Shown here one piece after another: positions 8,344 through 17,189 of a stretch of DNA of 54,279 nucleotides (position 1 is the stretch's first letter; each line of letters opens with the position of its first letter). The translations under genes were made by a program, and so were the position numbers. Source of the stretch: Treponema sp. (GTDB lineage: Bacteria; Spirochaetota; Spirochaetia; Treponematales; Breznakiellaceae); NCBI GenBank assembly GCA_031257675.1, contig JAIROG010000121.1, forward strand, positions 1 through 54,279, given 5' to 3'. Under the pieces are notes generated by a model. The model did not search any database and had not been told where the DNA came from. It worked only from the letters and a program-made list of their open reading frames with translations.

Positions 8344-10059
8344 ATGAAAAAGTATGTTCTAGCGTTTAAAATATTCTCTATTTTTTCATATTCTCTTGCG
8401 GCGCAAACCCAAAGCGCAATGGAATCCTTCTGGGAGAAGGCTGTGGCGGGCGTTGTTATCGGCGCGCCGTCAGCGCAAGCCGGTTCTGTTGTCATCGCGC
8501 TTGACGGCGGCAGCGTCAAGGCGTATTCGTGGCAAGGGGCGCTTTTGTGGGAATACTTTGCCGCCGGAAAGCTCTGTCCCTTTCTGACCCGCTCATGGTA
8601 CGGCGTGAGCTATGTTTGCAGGACAAACGGCTCTTTGTTTGCCCTCAACAGGGTGGGCAAGGAGTTGTGGCGCGTCAACCTCAATGCGCCTATTACGGCG
8701 CCGGTCATTGTTGGCTGGGACGGACGCATTTTTGTGCCAACGGAGCGGGTGATGTTCTGTTTTAACGCCGAAGGCAAGAGCCTTTGGACGCGGCGCATAG
8801 ACGGGAAGACTATCGTCCCGCCCATTCTTGACAAACAGGGCGGCATCCTTTTCGCCATTGAGGGCGGCGTATCCGGCGGCGCCGGCGGCAAAATAGTTCA
8901 AATCAGCGCATTTGGAAAGACAACGGGTATTGGTCTTGCCAGGACGCCGGCAGTCCTTGTTTCCATAAAGGAGAAAAGAAAGGAGCAAAGCGGCGAAGAC
9001 GCGGTTTTGGTGTGGTACAAGGACGGCGCGGGCGATATCTTCACCCATACGGGAGAGGCGTTTGAGAAAGCGCGGGCGTTTTCTCAGCTTTCGGCTTCTC
9101 CTCTTGCCGCAAGCGAATACAACGGCGGCATAGCCGCCGCGCTGTCAAACGGGAGTGTCATCCTCCTTTCCACTGAAGGGGAAATCCGCTGGAAAACTGA
9201 CGCCGGGCTTTTGGGCGCGGAGGAAACGACCCTTATCAACCGGGAAGATGGCGTTTATGTCCTGAGCGTTTCAAGAGCCGCAGGTTTCCACCGCAACGGC
9301 GCGTTGAAATGGAAGCTGAATATACAAAACGCCGCCGCAATGCCGGCTTTCGGCAAGGACGGCGTTCTGTATTCAGGCGGCCGTGACTGGATGCTCTATG
9401 CGTACCAGCTTGAATATGCGGACGGGCGGCTGTGGGAAACCTCCCGCTACGGAGCCGCTCCGCAAGGCGATTATGGGCTTGGAGAACTCCCGCCCCAGCG
9501 TTCCAATTATTACAATCAATTCAGTGATTTCGATATTACCCGCCAATTCAACAAGATTCGTGAAAAAATCGAACAGGGGCAGTTGGGGGAAGACGAGCCG
9601 GGCTTCATCGTTTATTTGAAGGAGGTCGCCAGTAGCGCGCGGAACAGCCTCTCCATACCGGCGACCCAGCCGCCGGTGAGCCTTGTACGCCGCGTCGAAG
9701 CGGCGCGTCTCTTGGCTTCATTCGGTTCCCATGAACTTATCCCGTTTTTCGCGGACTTGTTTCTCAACGACAAAGAGCCGCAGGTAAAAGCCGCCGTTGC
9801 GGAAGCCATAGGGCGCATTGGGGTTGATCCTGATGGCATTGCCATGAGAGCCTTTGCGCAAACAATCGCTCCGCCTGTTGTCTGTAGGGATGAGCGGACG
9901 CTTGCCGCAGTTGCCGTAGCGGTCGGTTCGCTCTGCCGCGTTTCAGGTCCGCCAGTGATCTCTTTTGGCGTGACCATCCTTGTTGGTCTCGCCGCTTCCG
10001 ATAAACCGCCGCTTGTCAGAAAAAAAGCGATGCTTGAACTTTCCCGCTTGCAAAGTTAG
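8344..10059 (+). CDS. Secreted PQQ-type beta-propeller protein with C-terminal HEAT repeats
   Basis: Signal peptide at residues 1-21 (ends SLAA, then QTQS). Residues about 30-360 carry repeated blades of the PQQ/BamB type, visible as recurring motifs such as GALLWEY, GKELWRVNL, GKSLWTRRI, GEIRWKT and GALKWKLNI. A linker follows, and residues about 440-571 form helical HEAT-like repeats (RRVEAARLLASFGSHELIPF, VKAAVAEAIGRIG, VRKKAMLELSRL). The propeller resembles BamB, the scaffold lipoprotein of outer-membrane assembly, but there is no lipobox and BamB lacks HEAT repeats. A periplasmic scaffold is a fair inference; the function is unknown. It starts 23 bases after cvpA, without a clear Shine-Dalgarno. 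Confidence 0.8.
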   Translation: MKKYVLAFKIFSIFSYSLAAQTQSAMESFWEKAVAGVVIGAPSAQAGSVVIALDGGSVKAYSWQGALLWEYFAAGKLCPFLTRSWYGVSYVCRTNGSLFALNRVGKELWRVNLNAPITAPVIVGWDGRIFVPTERVMFCFNAEGKSLWTRRIDGKTIVPPILDKQGGILFAIEGGVSGGAGGKIVQISAFGKTTGIGLARTPAVLVSIKEKRKEQSGEDAVLVWYKDGAGDIFTHTGEAFEKARAFSQLSASPLAASEYNGGIAAALSNGSVILLSTEGEIRWKTDAGLLGAEETTLINREDGVYVLSVSRAAGFHRNGALKWKLNIQNAAAMPAFGKDGVLYSGGRDWMLYAYQLEYADGRLWETSRYGAAPQGDYGLGELPPQRSNYYNQFSDFDITRQFNKIREKIEQGQLGEDEPGFIVYLKEVASSARNSLSIPATQPPVSLVRRVEAARLLASFGSHELIPFFADLFLNDKEPQVKAAVAEAIGRIGVDPDGIAMRAFAQTIAPPVVCRDERTLAAVAVAVGSLCRVSGPPVISFGVTILVGLAASDKPPLVRKKAMLELSRLQS

Positions 10060-10135
10060 TTTTCCCGCGGCGTTTCTTGCTATAACGAAGGTGTAAGAAA
10101 ACGCTCAAAAAATAATAAAAGACTCTAGTCTAAAA

Positions 10136-10164
10136 TTGACTTATAGTTTATGATATAGTATAAT
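10136..10164 (+). promoter_or_regulatory. Near-consensus sigma-70 type promoter
   Basis: TTGACT (10136-10141), exactly 17 bases, then TATAAT (10159-10164). Transcription would start near 10171, just ahead of the Shine-Dalgarno of the acidic protein at 10188. It is the best-matching promoter in the left half of the window and starts a new unit: acidic protein plus two DUF115 genes. Confidence 0.75.
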
Positions 10165-10187
10165 CATTGAAAGGGGGAGACTTTTGT

Positions 10188-11921
10188 ATGGCAAACGATA
10201 AAAAATCTTCAATATATGATGGTCAAAGCGTCGCGGGATCAGCGAGCGAACTAGATGAATACGGCGTATGGGTGAAAAGCGACCCTGTCGAAACAAGCGC
10301 AAGCGAGAAGGGAGACGCTGATTTTCCTATTTTCAATGACGAATCGTCGCCCGATTTTGAAATCGGTGAAATTGAAGAGGTTTCAGTCGATGAATTGAAC
10401 GCGCCTGTGGTAGAAGGGATTGATGATTTTGAAAAAGAGTTTATACCGGGAGATTTGGGAAGCGAGGTGGAAGATTTAGCTTCTATGTCATTTGACGCCA
10501 TTCTTGATCCCGAAGCCGATGATATGGAAAAATTGCAGGTGGAAGATATTCTTAAAGCGGATTCTGATTTTTTGGCGGTGGAAAACCAGAAAATCACGGA
10601 AGTGCCGACCATTGACGCGCTGTCTCTCGGAGCTGAAATGAAAGAAGCCGCTGATGAAGCCGCGTCCAGTGAAGATGCATTTGAGAACGCCGCCTCTGGT
10701 GAAAACGACGCCGTTAGTGAAGAATCCTCCGTGTATGTGAAAGATGCCTCTAAAAGAGGAGCGACAGAACTCTTTATAGAAAATTTTCTGGATGACTCTC
10801 CTTTTGATGATGATGAAATTCCCTTGGAAGAAAAAAGCGCTGAGGCTGAGGAAGGCGGGGGCGATGCGGTTGCGCTGGATGGGGGCGCGTCTGAGGAGGG
10901 CGCGGCATTCGAAGGCGATGCGGCTGTTTCCGCTGAGGCTGAGGAAGGCGGGGGCGATGCGGTTGCGCCAACTGTGAATGCGCCATGCGAAGCGAAGGCG
11001 GAACAGATGACCGCGCAGTCCGCAACGCAAACGAATCTCTCTACGGAACTCTTATTGCGTATTGCCGAAGAATTGTCTTCCATACGACAGGAACTATCAA
11101 CCTTGAAACAGGATTTTCTTGTGATCCGCTCCCGTGAACCGGTGAAAAAAACCGAAGTGCCGCAAATCGCGCAAGACGGGTTCTTTGACGATTCGGATGA
11201 TGAGAAAATCGCCCTCACTGGCAATGAAATTGACAATATACTTGGGTCCACGGATTTTACGGAAGAGATAGGGATGGATATATTCGAAGAAACGGCAGGG
11301 ACATCTGAGGACGCTTTGTTTGAAATTGGGGAAGTTGCTCTGGATTCGTTAACAGAGTCGGAAGAACTGCGGCGATTGCGGGAAGAGGGCGTTGAACCTA
11401 TTACGCCCGCGCCGGAAGACAGCAACTACCTTGAAGCGGATACTGCCGTTCATCAGGAGATGGAGATTGAAGACATCGATCTTTCTGACGTGGTTATAGA
11501 TGAGCCGGACCTTTCAGAGCAGGTGCAAGAAAATCCGTTGCAGGAACCGGTGCTGGAAGCCATCGCCTTTGATGAGATGCCTTTGGAGCTTTCCGATGAG
11601 GATATGACTGCGGATATAGGAACAGATGAAATTTCCGGGTGGAAAAACGCCGACGAAGAGCCGTTGTTGGAAATACCGGAAGAGTCGGCGGAGAAGGCGG
11701 CTGTTTCGGCGGAAACGGCTTTTGGAGCTTCGGCATCCGAAGCTGAGCCGGTTGCAAAATTGAACGCGATGCCGTCCGCCATTCAACAGGAGCTTAAGAC
11801 CGTTCTTTCCTACATGGATCAGTTGCTGGAATCTTTGCCCGAAGAAAAAATTGAAGAATTCGCCGCGTCCAAATACTTTGACACCTATAAAAAACTCTTC
11901 TCGGAGTTGGGGTTGGCATAA
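10188..11921 (+). CDS. Large acidic low-complexity protein of unknown function
   Basis: I do not recognise a family. The 577 residues are rich in Glu, Asp, Ala and Ser, have no signal peptide or membrane segment, and are probably largely disordered. An internal duplication places AEAEEGGGDAVA near residues 219 and 251. A short helical segment (about residues 288-310, LLLRIAEELSSIRQELSTLK) could form a coiled coil, and the C terminus (LKTVLSYMDQLLESLPEEKI) looks folded. The ATG at 10188 is preferred over an upstream TTG because GGGGGAG lies at the right distance before it. A strong promoter drives it, and DUF115 genes follow after 14 bases. A cytoplasmic adaptor or scaffold is possible but not shown. 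Confidence 0.8.
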   Translation: MANDKKSSIYDGQSVAGSASELDEYGVWVKSDPVETSASEKGDADFPIFNDESSPDFEIGEIEEVSVDELNAPVVEGIDDFEKEFIPGDLGSEVEDLASMSFDAILDPEADDMEKLQVEDILKADSDFLAVENQKITEVPTIDALSLGAEMKEAADEAASSEDAFENAASGENDAVSEESSVYVKDASKRGATELFIENFLDDSPFDDDEIPLEEKSAEAEEGGGDAVALDGGASEEGAAFEGDAAVSAEAEEGGGDAVAPTVNAPCEAKAEQMTAQSATQTNLSTELLLRIAEELSSIRQELSTLKQDFLVIRSREPVKKTEVPQIAQDGFFDDSDDEKIALTGNEIDNILGSTDFTEEIGMDIFEETAGTSEDALFEIGEVALDSLTESEELRRLREEGVEPITPAPEDSNYLEADTAVHQEMEIEDIDLSDVVIDEPDLSEQVQENPLQEPVLEAIAFDEMPLELSDEDMTADIGTDEISGWKNADEEPLLEIPEESAEKAAVSAETAFGASASEAEPVAKLNAMPSAIQQELKTVLSYMDQLLESLPEEKIEEFAASKYFDTYKKLFSELGLA

Positions 11922-11935
11922 AACAGCGTAATGCC

Positions 11936-13339
11936 ATGAACAACCCTGTTCAAATGGGAAAAAGCGGGATGGAAGAGAAAAGAAAACTTCACTCCCGCTA
12001 TGATCCGGTTGCGGAAGCGGAAAAGTACATCAATTCCCTGTCATTACGGCAGGGAATTCGTTTTTTTATCCTGATAGAACCCGGTGTGGGTTATATGATC
12101 CCGATACTGGAGACAAAATTTCCCGGCGCATATCTGGTTGCATTGCATGTTGAAGACGCTCAACGGGAAGGCGGCGTTCAATCCATATTAGAAAAATCCA
12201 TACCCGATACGGAAGCTTCAACCATAGAAATCATTGAGTGGAGGCCGAGTCTTTTCTTTTACAAGGAGCGGTACGTCCGTTTGATGTCGGAAACCGTCGC
12301 GTTTGTCAAGAGAATCGATGCCAATAAGAGAACAACCGCGTATTTCGGTAAAAAATGGTTTCGGAATTTTTTCAGGAACATCGCCATTATTGACGTATTC
12401 CTTGCGCCGGAAAAACATGCCGGTTCCTGCGTCATTGCGGGCGCCGGGCCTAGCCTTGAGGAAGCTCTGCCGATCATAAAAAAATTGAAGGAAACAAGAG
12501 GAACCTTTGTATTGGCGGCTTCTTCCGCTGTGGAGCCGCTCTTGCATACGAATGTGAAGCCTGACATGGTTGTCGCAACGGACGGCGGCAACTGGGCGTT
12601 GTTCCACTTGTTTTCGATTCTGCGCTCTCGTGGAGAGCATGGAGGAAACGCGGTGGAAGGTGAGTGGAAACCCATCCTTGCCGCAAGCGCGTTCGCCGCT
12701 CTGCCTTCGCAAGCCGTTTCCTTGCCGGTTCTCTTTATGACAGACGGGAGCCTGTGGCAGAAAACCGTACTTGCGGAACTCGGCGTCCCTTTTCTCAACA
12801 TGACGCAACGGGGAACCGTTACGGCATCCGCGTTGGATCTGGCTTTCACTGTTTTTCAGGGAAATGTTTTTATTGCCGGCATGGATCTAGCGCATGACGG
12901 CATCCGCGCCCATGCGCGTCCATATCCGTTGGACTTCTTTGTGGAAAACACAGACCGCTTCGCCTGCGCGTACTCGACGGCTTTTGCCCGTAGTGTGGAA
13001 GCTGCGGGAAGCATGAATATCTATGCCGAGTGGTTCAAAAAACAGCTTCCGGCGTATCCCGAACGGCTCTACACTATTGGAAGAAACAATGCGGTTTTCT
13101 CAAAACTTCCTCCTTACGAAGCGGCGCGTTGGGTAAACGAAGCCGCCGGCATGAACGCCGCTGGCGAGGATCGGACGCTGCATTTTTCGAGGCGACGCAG
13201 CGGCAAAAGCGGGGGGGCGGAGCAAGCGAAAACCCTCCTTGCCGGCGCGTTGCGCGATCCGCTCATCAAGAAGGAACTGCGCGATCTTTTATCGGTTCAG
13301 ACGGAAGAAGGACTGATCGAAGAAATCCGTAATGTTTAA
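11936..13339 (+). CDS. DUF115 / MptE-like protein, Maf-type flagellin glycosylation candidate
   Basis: 467 residues. The centre carries the DUF115 signature CVIAGAGPSLEEALPIIK, followed by a strand and helix pattern ending PDMVVATDGG, which resembles a nucleotide-binding fold. DUF115 covers archaeal 6-hydroxymethylpterin pyrophosphokinase MptE and the bacterial Maf motility accessory factors, which are needed for adding nonulosonic acids to flagellin. In a spirochete with FlaB flagellins, the Maf-like role is more likely. It is followed by a second DUF115 gene after 27 bases. The start is uncertain: ATG 11936 lacks a Shine-Dalgarno, and in-frame ATGs follow within 12 codons. Confidence 0.75.
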   Translation: MNNPVQMGKSGMEEKRKLHSRYDPVAEAEKYINSLSLRQGIRFFILIEPGVGYMIPILETKFPGAYLVALHVEDAQREGGVQSILEKSIPDTEASTIEIIEWRPSLFFYKERYVRLMSETVAFVKRIDANKRTTAYFGKKWFRNFFRNIAIIDVFLAPEKHAGSCVIAGAGPSLEEALPIIKKLKETRGTFVLAASSAVEPLLHTNVKPDMVVATDGGNWALFHLFSILRSRGEHGGNAVEGEWKPILAASAFAALPSQAVSLPVLFMTDGSLWQKTVLAELGVPFLNMTQRGTVTASALDLAFTVFQGNVFIAGMDLAHDGIRAHARPYPLDFFVENTDRFACAYSTAFARSVEAAGSMNIYAEWFKKQLPAYPERLYTIGRNNAVFSKLPPYEAARWVNEAAGMNAAGEDRTLHFSRRRSGKSGGAEQAKTLLAGALRDPLIKKELRDLLSVQTEEGLIEEIRNV

Positions 13340-13366
13340 AAATGAAAAATTAAGAAAAATGAAAAT

Positions 13367-14887
13367 ATGAAGAGATATACAATCAAAAGGGCCCGTAACA
13401 ACAGCATTGTACCGGCGATAGTTGATGACAATGGCGCGAAACACGCCCTTCATTCCCTCTTTGATCCGCAAAAAGAAGCGGAGCGGCTTCTTGGCATCCG
13501 AAAAGATGAGGGTTTTCTTATTTTTCTCGGCTTGGGCGGCGGATTTTCCGTCGTACAGGCGTTGACTTGCGCCCGGGACATACGCCTCGTCTTGATAGTG
13601 GATTATGGACGCGAAGGGCTTGAAGAGCTTTTCAGCGTTATTGATTATTCTTTGATTATGGACGATCCACGGGTTTTTCTTCTCATTGATCCGTCCGCTC
13701 TGGAAATCGAATCGTTTATTCTGGAACATTATCAGCCCGTTTTGATGAATGGGATGCGCGTTTTCCCGTTGAGGGCGCGTATTGACGTTGAGAGCGAGCC
13801 GTTCAGAGCGGCGGAAGCGGCAATCAATGGGGCGATTAAAAAAGTGAGCGCGGATTATTCTGTTCAGGCGCATTTTGGTCTTCGGTGGTTTTCAAACATT
13901 GTCCACAATATTCAAAGTATTGAAAATATTCAAAACGTCAAGAACACGGATCCGGCGCGGAAAAACGCAGGACAAGCCTGCTGGCAAGGCTGTTTTGAGA
14001 GGCGTTCTGTGAAATGCGCATCCGTAACCGCCGCGGGGCCGTCGCTGGATCGCAGCCTTCCCCTGTTGCAAGAACAGCGGACGCGCCGCTTCATCATAGC
14101 GACTGACACGAGCCTGCCCGCCCTGCTTGCCGCAGGCATTGAGCCTGACGCCGTTGTTTCCATTGACTGCCAGATATGGAGTTACAACCATTTTTTTCGC
14201 CGTACGCGCATTCCTCTGTTTCTTGATTTGGCAAGCCCCCCTCTGCTGGCCGAACGTTCCGTCGCGCCGTATTTTTTCTCAGGCGGGCATCCCCTCAGCC
14301 GCTTTTTTTCCAGGTCCGGGTCGGACATACCGGAGCTGGACACTTCCGGCGGCAACGTCACCTATGCGGCGGTTTCATTGGCGGAAGCGCTTGGCGTGGA
14401 AAGGGTGGAACTGTTCGGCGCGGATTTCTCCTACCCTCTGGGCATCGCCTATGCGCGGGGGACATGGCTGCACCCGTTTTACGATAAACAGCAAAACCGT
14501 TTCTCTCCAACCGAAACGTTTTTTTCACATTTGATTTACAGAACCCCGCTTGAGAAACGGCATGCAGACGGCTCATGGCATTACGAGACGCCGGCGCTCG
14601 CCATGTATCGCGCAAAACTTGCGGAACGGCAATGGATGCCGCGAAAGCCGGCGCATATCACTGCCGCGCATGGCGCCGCGCCGCGCGCCGGTTTCCTTGC
14701 GGCATATTGCGAGAGACTGCGCTCGCTCTCTTTCCGGCATCTTGACGCCCAGCGTCTTGACGCGGAGGGCGCGGCTGTGATTGCCACACTGTTGCCCACA
14801 GCTGCGGCGCTGAAACACCGCAACCCCGGATTGGGCGGAGAACGTTTATTGGAAGCCGCGCGGGACTGGTGCATGAAGCGGCTTTAA
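13367..14887 (+). CDS. Second DUF115 / MptE-like protein
   Basis: 506 residues, the same family as the preceding gene but clearly diverged. An N-terminal domain (LIFLGLGGGFSVVQALTC near residue 50) precedes the core, which reads SVTAAGPSLDRSLPLL (near residue 222) and then PDAVVSIDCQIWSYNHFF. Its glycine loop has Ala where the first gene has Gly (AAGPSL against GAGPSL). The later motif GVERVELFGADFSYPLG matches the conserved G-DF element of Maf proteins. Two paralogues in tandem suggest related acceptors or a heteromer; that is inference. Stop at 14885-14887, followed at once by a G homopolymer. Confidence 0.75.
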   Translation: MKRYTIKRARNNSIVPAIVDDNGAKHALHSLFDPQKEAERLLGIRKDEGFLIFLGLGGGFSVVQALTCARDIRLVLIVDYGREGLEELFSVIDYSLIMDDPRVFLLIDPSALEIESFILEHYQPVLMNGMRVFPLRARIDVESEPFRAAEAAINGAIKKVSADYSVQAHFGLRWFSNIVHNIQSIENIQNVKNTDPARKNAGQACWQGCFERRSVKCASVTAAGPSLDRSLPLLQEQRTRRFIIATDTSLPALLAAGIEPDAVVSIDCQIWSYNHFFRRTRIPLFLDLASPPLLAERSVAPYFFSGGHPLSRFFSRSGSDIPELDTSGGNVTYAAVSLAEALGVERVELFGADFSYPLGIAYARGTWLHPFYDKQQNRFSPTETFFSHLIYRTPLEKRHADGSWHYETPALAMYRAKLAERQWMPRKPAHITAAHGAAPRAGFLAAYCERLRSLSFRHLDAQRLDAEGAAVIATLLPTAAALKHRNPGLGGERLLEAARDWCMKRL

Positions 14888-14888
14888 C

Positions 14889-14904
14889 GGGGGGGGGGGG
14901 GGGG
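14889..14904. repeat. G(16) homopolymer between convergent genes
   Basis: Sixteen G residues begin two bases after the stop codon of the second DUF115 gene and end 15 bases before the stop of the convergent coiled-coil gene. Length change here would not alter either reading frame, so any effect would be on mRNA 3' ends or on replication. Confidence 0.9.
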
Positions 14905-14918
14905 ATTCACAAATAACC

Positions 14919-15440
14919 CTAATCCAACATAAACTTGACCCCCGCAAGCGAGGCGTCGGCGGACGCCTCTTTTTCCACTGTTTTCAAATTTCGCTCAATG
15001 GCGGCTTTCTTCTCGTCGCCCGGAAGATGACCTGCGGCTATGAGAAGCTCTTGTTCAAGAAGATCCGGGTCTACGCTCCGCACCCGCGATGCAAGGCTGG
15101 GAAGTTGTTTCTTCATCTTCTCGATCTGGATCTTGAGCGTTTCGATATCCGTATCTAACGCCGATTTCCGCGACCGTATAAAAGCGGCTTCTTTCCCGGC
15201 TTGCAGGGCAAGCTCTTCCGCCCCTTTGGAACGAGCGAGGGTTGCGCGGGATTCCCACAGAGAAAGATCTGCGGCTAACGATTCGCTTTCTTTTTCCTGT
15301 AATTTCAGCGCCGTTATGTGGCGGGCGATGTACTCCCGCGCGGAAGACGGATCCATACCCGAAAGATCGTCACCGGCGTAAACGCGCCGGTCGCTTGCGA
15401 GGAATTTCTCATTCATTGGGCTTTCTGTATCTTGCGGCAT
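14919..15440 (-). CDS. Coiled-coil protein of unknown function
   Basis: 173 residues, soluble, almost entirely helical. A long heptad-rich stretch spans about residues 35-125 (ITALKLQEKESESLAADLSL, then SALDTDIETLKIQIEKMKKQ). I do not recognise a family. The ATG at 15440 is supported by AAGGAA six bases upstream; a second ATG lies eight codons inside. It is divergent from the OmpA-like gene, with 26 bases between the starts, and its 3' end faces the DUF115 gene across the G homopolymer. Confidence 0.7.
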   Translation of the reverse strand: MPQDTESPMNEKFLASDRRVYAGDDLSGMDPSSAREYIARHITALKLQEKESESLAADLSLWESRATLARSKGAEELALQAGKEAAFIRSRKSALDTDIETLKIQIEKMKKQLPSLASRVRSVDPDLLEQELLIAAGHLPGDEKKAAIERNLKTVEKEASADASLAGVKFMLD

Positions 15441-15466
15441 TTTGTTTCCTTTATTATAATGTATGT

Positions 15467-16714
15467 ATGAAACCTTTTTTTTGCAAGCGCTTTCTGCTGT
15501 ATGCGGGCTTTTTTTTCATTCCATTTTTCCTGTTCGCGCAGTCTGGCGAGGCGCTTCTTGCCATACAAAACGCCGGCGACTATTCTTTTGTCGAGCGGTC
15601 GAACTGGCGGCGTTACGATAACGGGAAATATAGGGGGCTTGTATTTCGGGAAGTGAGGGCTTCGCTGTTGCAAGATAAAACGGTTCAACAACAAAACGCT
15701 GGCGAGATGCGCTATACGGGACATTGCGTTGTGCTTGAACAGACGGTTCGTGATATGAAACAAAGCGCCAAGGCGGTCAACGCCATGTTTCCGGTGCGGT
15801 TCAGGGTGAGCGGCCGCGGGGATTTTACGCTGGAGCAGGAGGGCGTATTTCCTTCGCTGAGGGGTTTTCCCGTGTTTCCGGCGCAGAAAGTAACGCCGGG
15901 CGCCGTATGGACGGATGTCGCCGAACGCGTTGTCGATCCGCTCAATTCGGGGCATTCGGTGGTGATGCGCATATACGTTACGTACACCTATCTTGGCATT
16001 GAAACGTACAAAAATATCGCCGTCCACCGCATAAAAGCGCAGTATTCAACGCGGGATATTGCGCCTTCAAACGCGCAGGAGGCTGTCAATGCGGCCGATT
16101 TTAAACAGGTGCGGGACACCCATGACGTTGACATCCTGATTCGGGTGGACAACGGGCTTCCCCTGCTTATGCGGGATTATGTGGACGAAACTTATACGTT
16201 GAAAGACAATGCCACGCTCCGTTTCGTGGGCTTTACGCTAACTTTTACCGAACGGTTGATTCCCATGGACAGAAACCTCGTTGTCGCCGCTATCACTGGA
16301 GCGCGGCAAAAGCCGTCCCTTCAGGAACCGGCGGGGCTGGGAGAAAGCGTTGAAGTCGCCGAAACGCCTGAGGGGGTGAAACTCACAATCAAAGACATAC
16401 GGTTCATTCCAGACTCCGACGAGTTTGTTCCAGAAGAAAAGGATCGCCTTGACGCGATTGCCGCAACGCTCATGAAGACGCCGGATCGCGTCTTCATGGT
16501 TGAAGGACACACGGCGGATACGGGGCAGCCGGTTTTGGAGATGAACCTTTCCATCAGAAGAGCGGTGCGTATGATCGAGGAGCTTGTGAAGCGCGGCATA
16601 CCTGAGGAAAGGTTTTTGTACAAGGGATGGGGCGGGACTAAACCTCTGGACGACAACGGGTCTGAGGCGGGACGCGCCCGCAACCGCAGAGTGGAGATTA
16701 CCATCTTGGAATAG
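15467..16714 (+). CDS. OmpA-family protein with C-terminal peptidoglycan-binding domain
   Basis: 415 residues with a signal peptide (KPFFCKRFLLYAGFFFIPFF then LFAQ). A beta-rich N-terminal part of about 280 residues is of unknown fold. The C-terminal OmpA-like domain (about 310-415) contains FIPDSDEFVPEEKDRLDAIA, VEGHTADTG, the RR at RRAVRM and the closing RARNRRVEI, the residues that hold diaminopimelate in this family. It would sit in the periplasm or outer membrane and bind the cell wall. TATAAT at 15455-15460 ends six bases before the ATG at 15467 and no Shine-Dalgarno is visible, so the transcript may be leaderless. Confidence 0.85.
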   Translation: MKPFFCKRFLLYAGFFFIPFFLFAQSGEALLAIQNAGDYSFVERSNWRRYDNGKYRGLVFREVRASLLQDKTVQQQNAGEMRYTGHCVVLEQTVRDMKQSAKAVNAMFPVRFRVSGRGDFTLEQEGVFPSLRGFPVFPAQKVTPGAVWTDVAERVVDPLNSGHSVVMRIYVTYTYLGIETYKNIAVHRIKAQYSTRDIAPSNAQEAVNAADFKQVRDTHDVDILIRVDNGLPLLMRDYVDETYTLKDNATLRFVGFTLTFTERLIPMDRNLVVAAITGARQKPSLQEPAGLGESVEVAETPEGVKLTIKDIRFIPDSDEFVPEEKDRLDAIAATLMKTPDRVFMVEGHTADTGQPVLEMNLSIRRAVRMIEELVKRGIPEERFLYKGWGGTKPLDDNGSEAGRARNRRVEITILE

Positions 16715-16737
16715 CCGCAGTCTTTTGCGCGCGCCAT

Positions 16738-16763
16738 TTGCGAAGCCGTCTTGCGAAGCCGTC
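16738..16763. repeat. 13-bp unit in tandem (2.3 copies)
   Basis: TTGCGAAGCCGTC is repeated at 16738-16750 and 16751-16763, then begins a third time (TTGC). It lies in the gap between the OmpA-like gene and secG. No function is evident; recent slippage is the simplest reading. Confidence 0.8.
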
Positions 16764-16791
16764 TTGCATAAATTTTGTTTCTGGTGTAGGA

Positions 16792-16820
16792 TTGACAAAA
16801 AGATATTCCGATTTCTTAAT
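16792..16820 (+). promoter_or_regulatory. Candidate promoter of secG
   Basis: TTGACA (16792-16797), 17 bases, then CTTAAT (16815-16820). The -35 is perfect and the -10 is poor. It would give a leader of only about eight bases before the ATG at 16835, so the true start site may differ. Confidence 0.35.
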
Positions 16821-16834
16821 GATGAGGTTATGCA

Positions 16835-17182
16835 ATGGAAGTTTTAGGTGTTGTTCTGTTGGTGTTTTTTATAATAGTGGCGATTCTGCTGGTGTTTCTT
16901 GTCCTTATTCAGGATGAAGAAGGCGACAGCTTGGGCGGTATTTTTGCGGGTGGAAGTTCGTCCGCGTTTGGCTCGCGTTCGGGCAATATACTCACCAAAG
17001 CGACCTCCGTTTTAGGCGTGTTGTTTCTGATTTTGAGCCTAGGGCTTGCCCTTGTGAGCAAGTCTGACGCCGGATCGGGCGTCGAAGCCGCAGGAAGGCA
17101 ATTGTCCACCGAATCGTCCGCAAGCAACTGGGTGGATGAAGAGCTGGGCGGCGCGGACAAGTCCGGCGCTACAGCCGAATAG
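16835..17182 (+). CDS. secG: Preprotein translocase subunit SecG
   Basis: 115 residues with two membrane segments (about 3-25 and 55-75). Between them is the SecG loop, LIQDEEGDSLGGIFAGGSSS then AFGSRSGNILTKAT. SecG assists SecYEG-mediated export. The C-terminal 40 residues form a Ser/Ala/Gly-rich tail beyond the core fold. GAGG lies seven bases before the ATG. The next gene, ptsN, is separated by 114 bases that contain a long-armed inverted repeat. Confidence 0.92.
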   Translation: MEVLGVVLLVFFIIVAILLVFLVLIQDEEGDSLGGIFAGGSSSAFGSRSGNILTKATSVLGVLFLILSLGLALVSKSDAGSGVEAAGRQLSTESSASNWVDEELGGADKSGATAE

Positions 17183-17189
17183 TGAGCGC

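Noticed and set aside
10223-11425. 400-codon minus-strand open frame
   Set aside because: Antisense shadow of the acidic gene: Glu/Asp codons read as Ser/Phe on the other strand, and it has no start signal.
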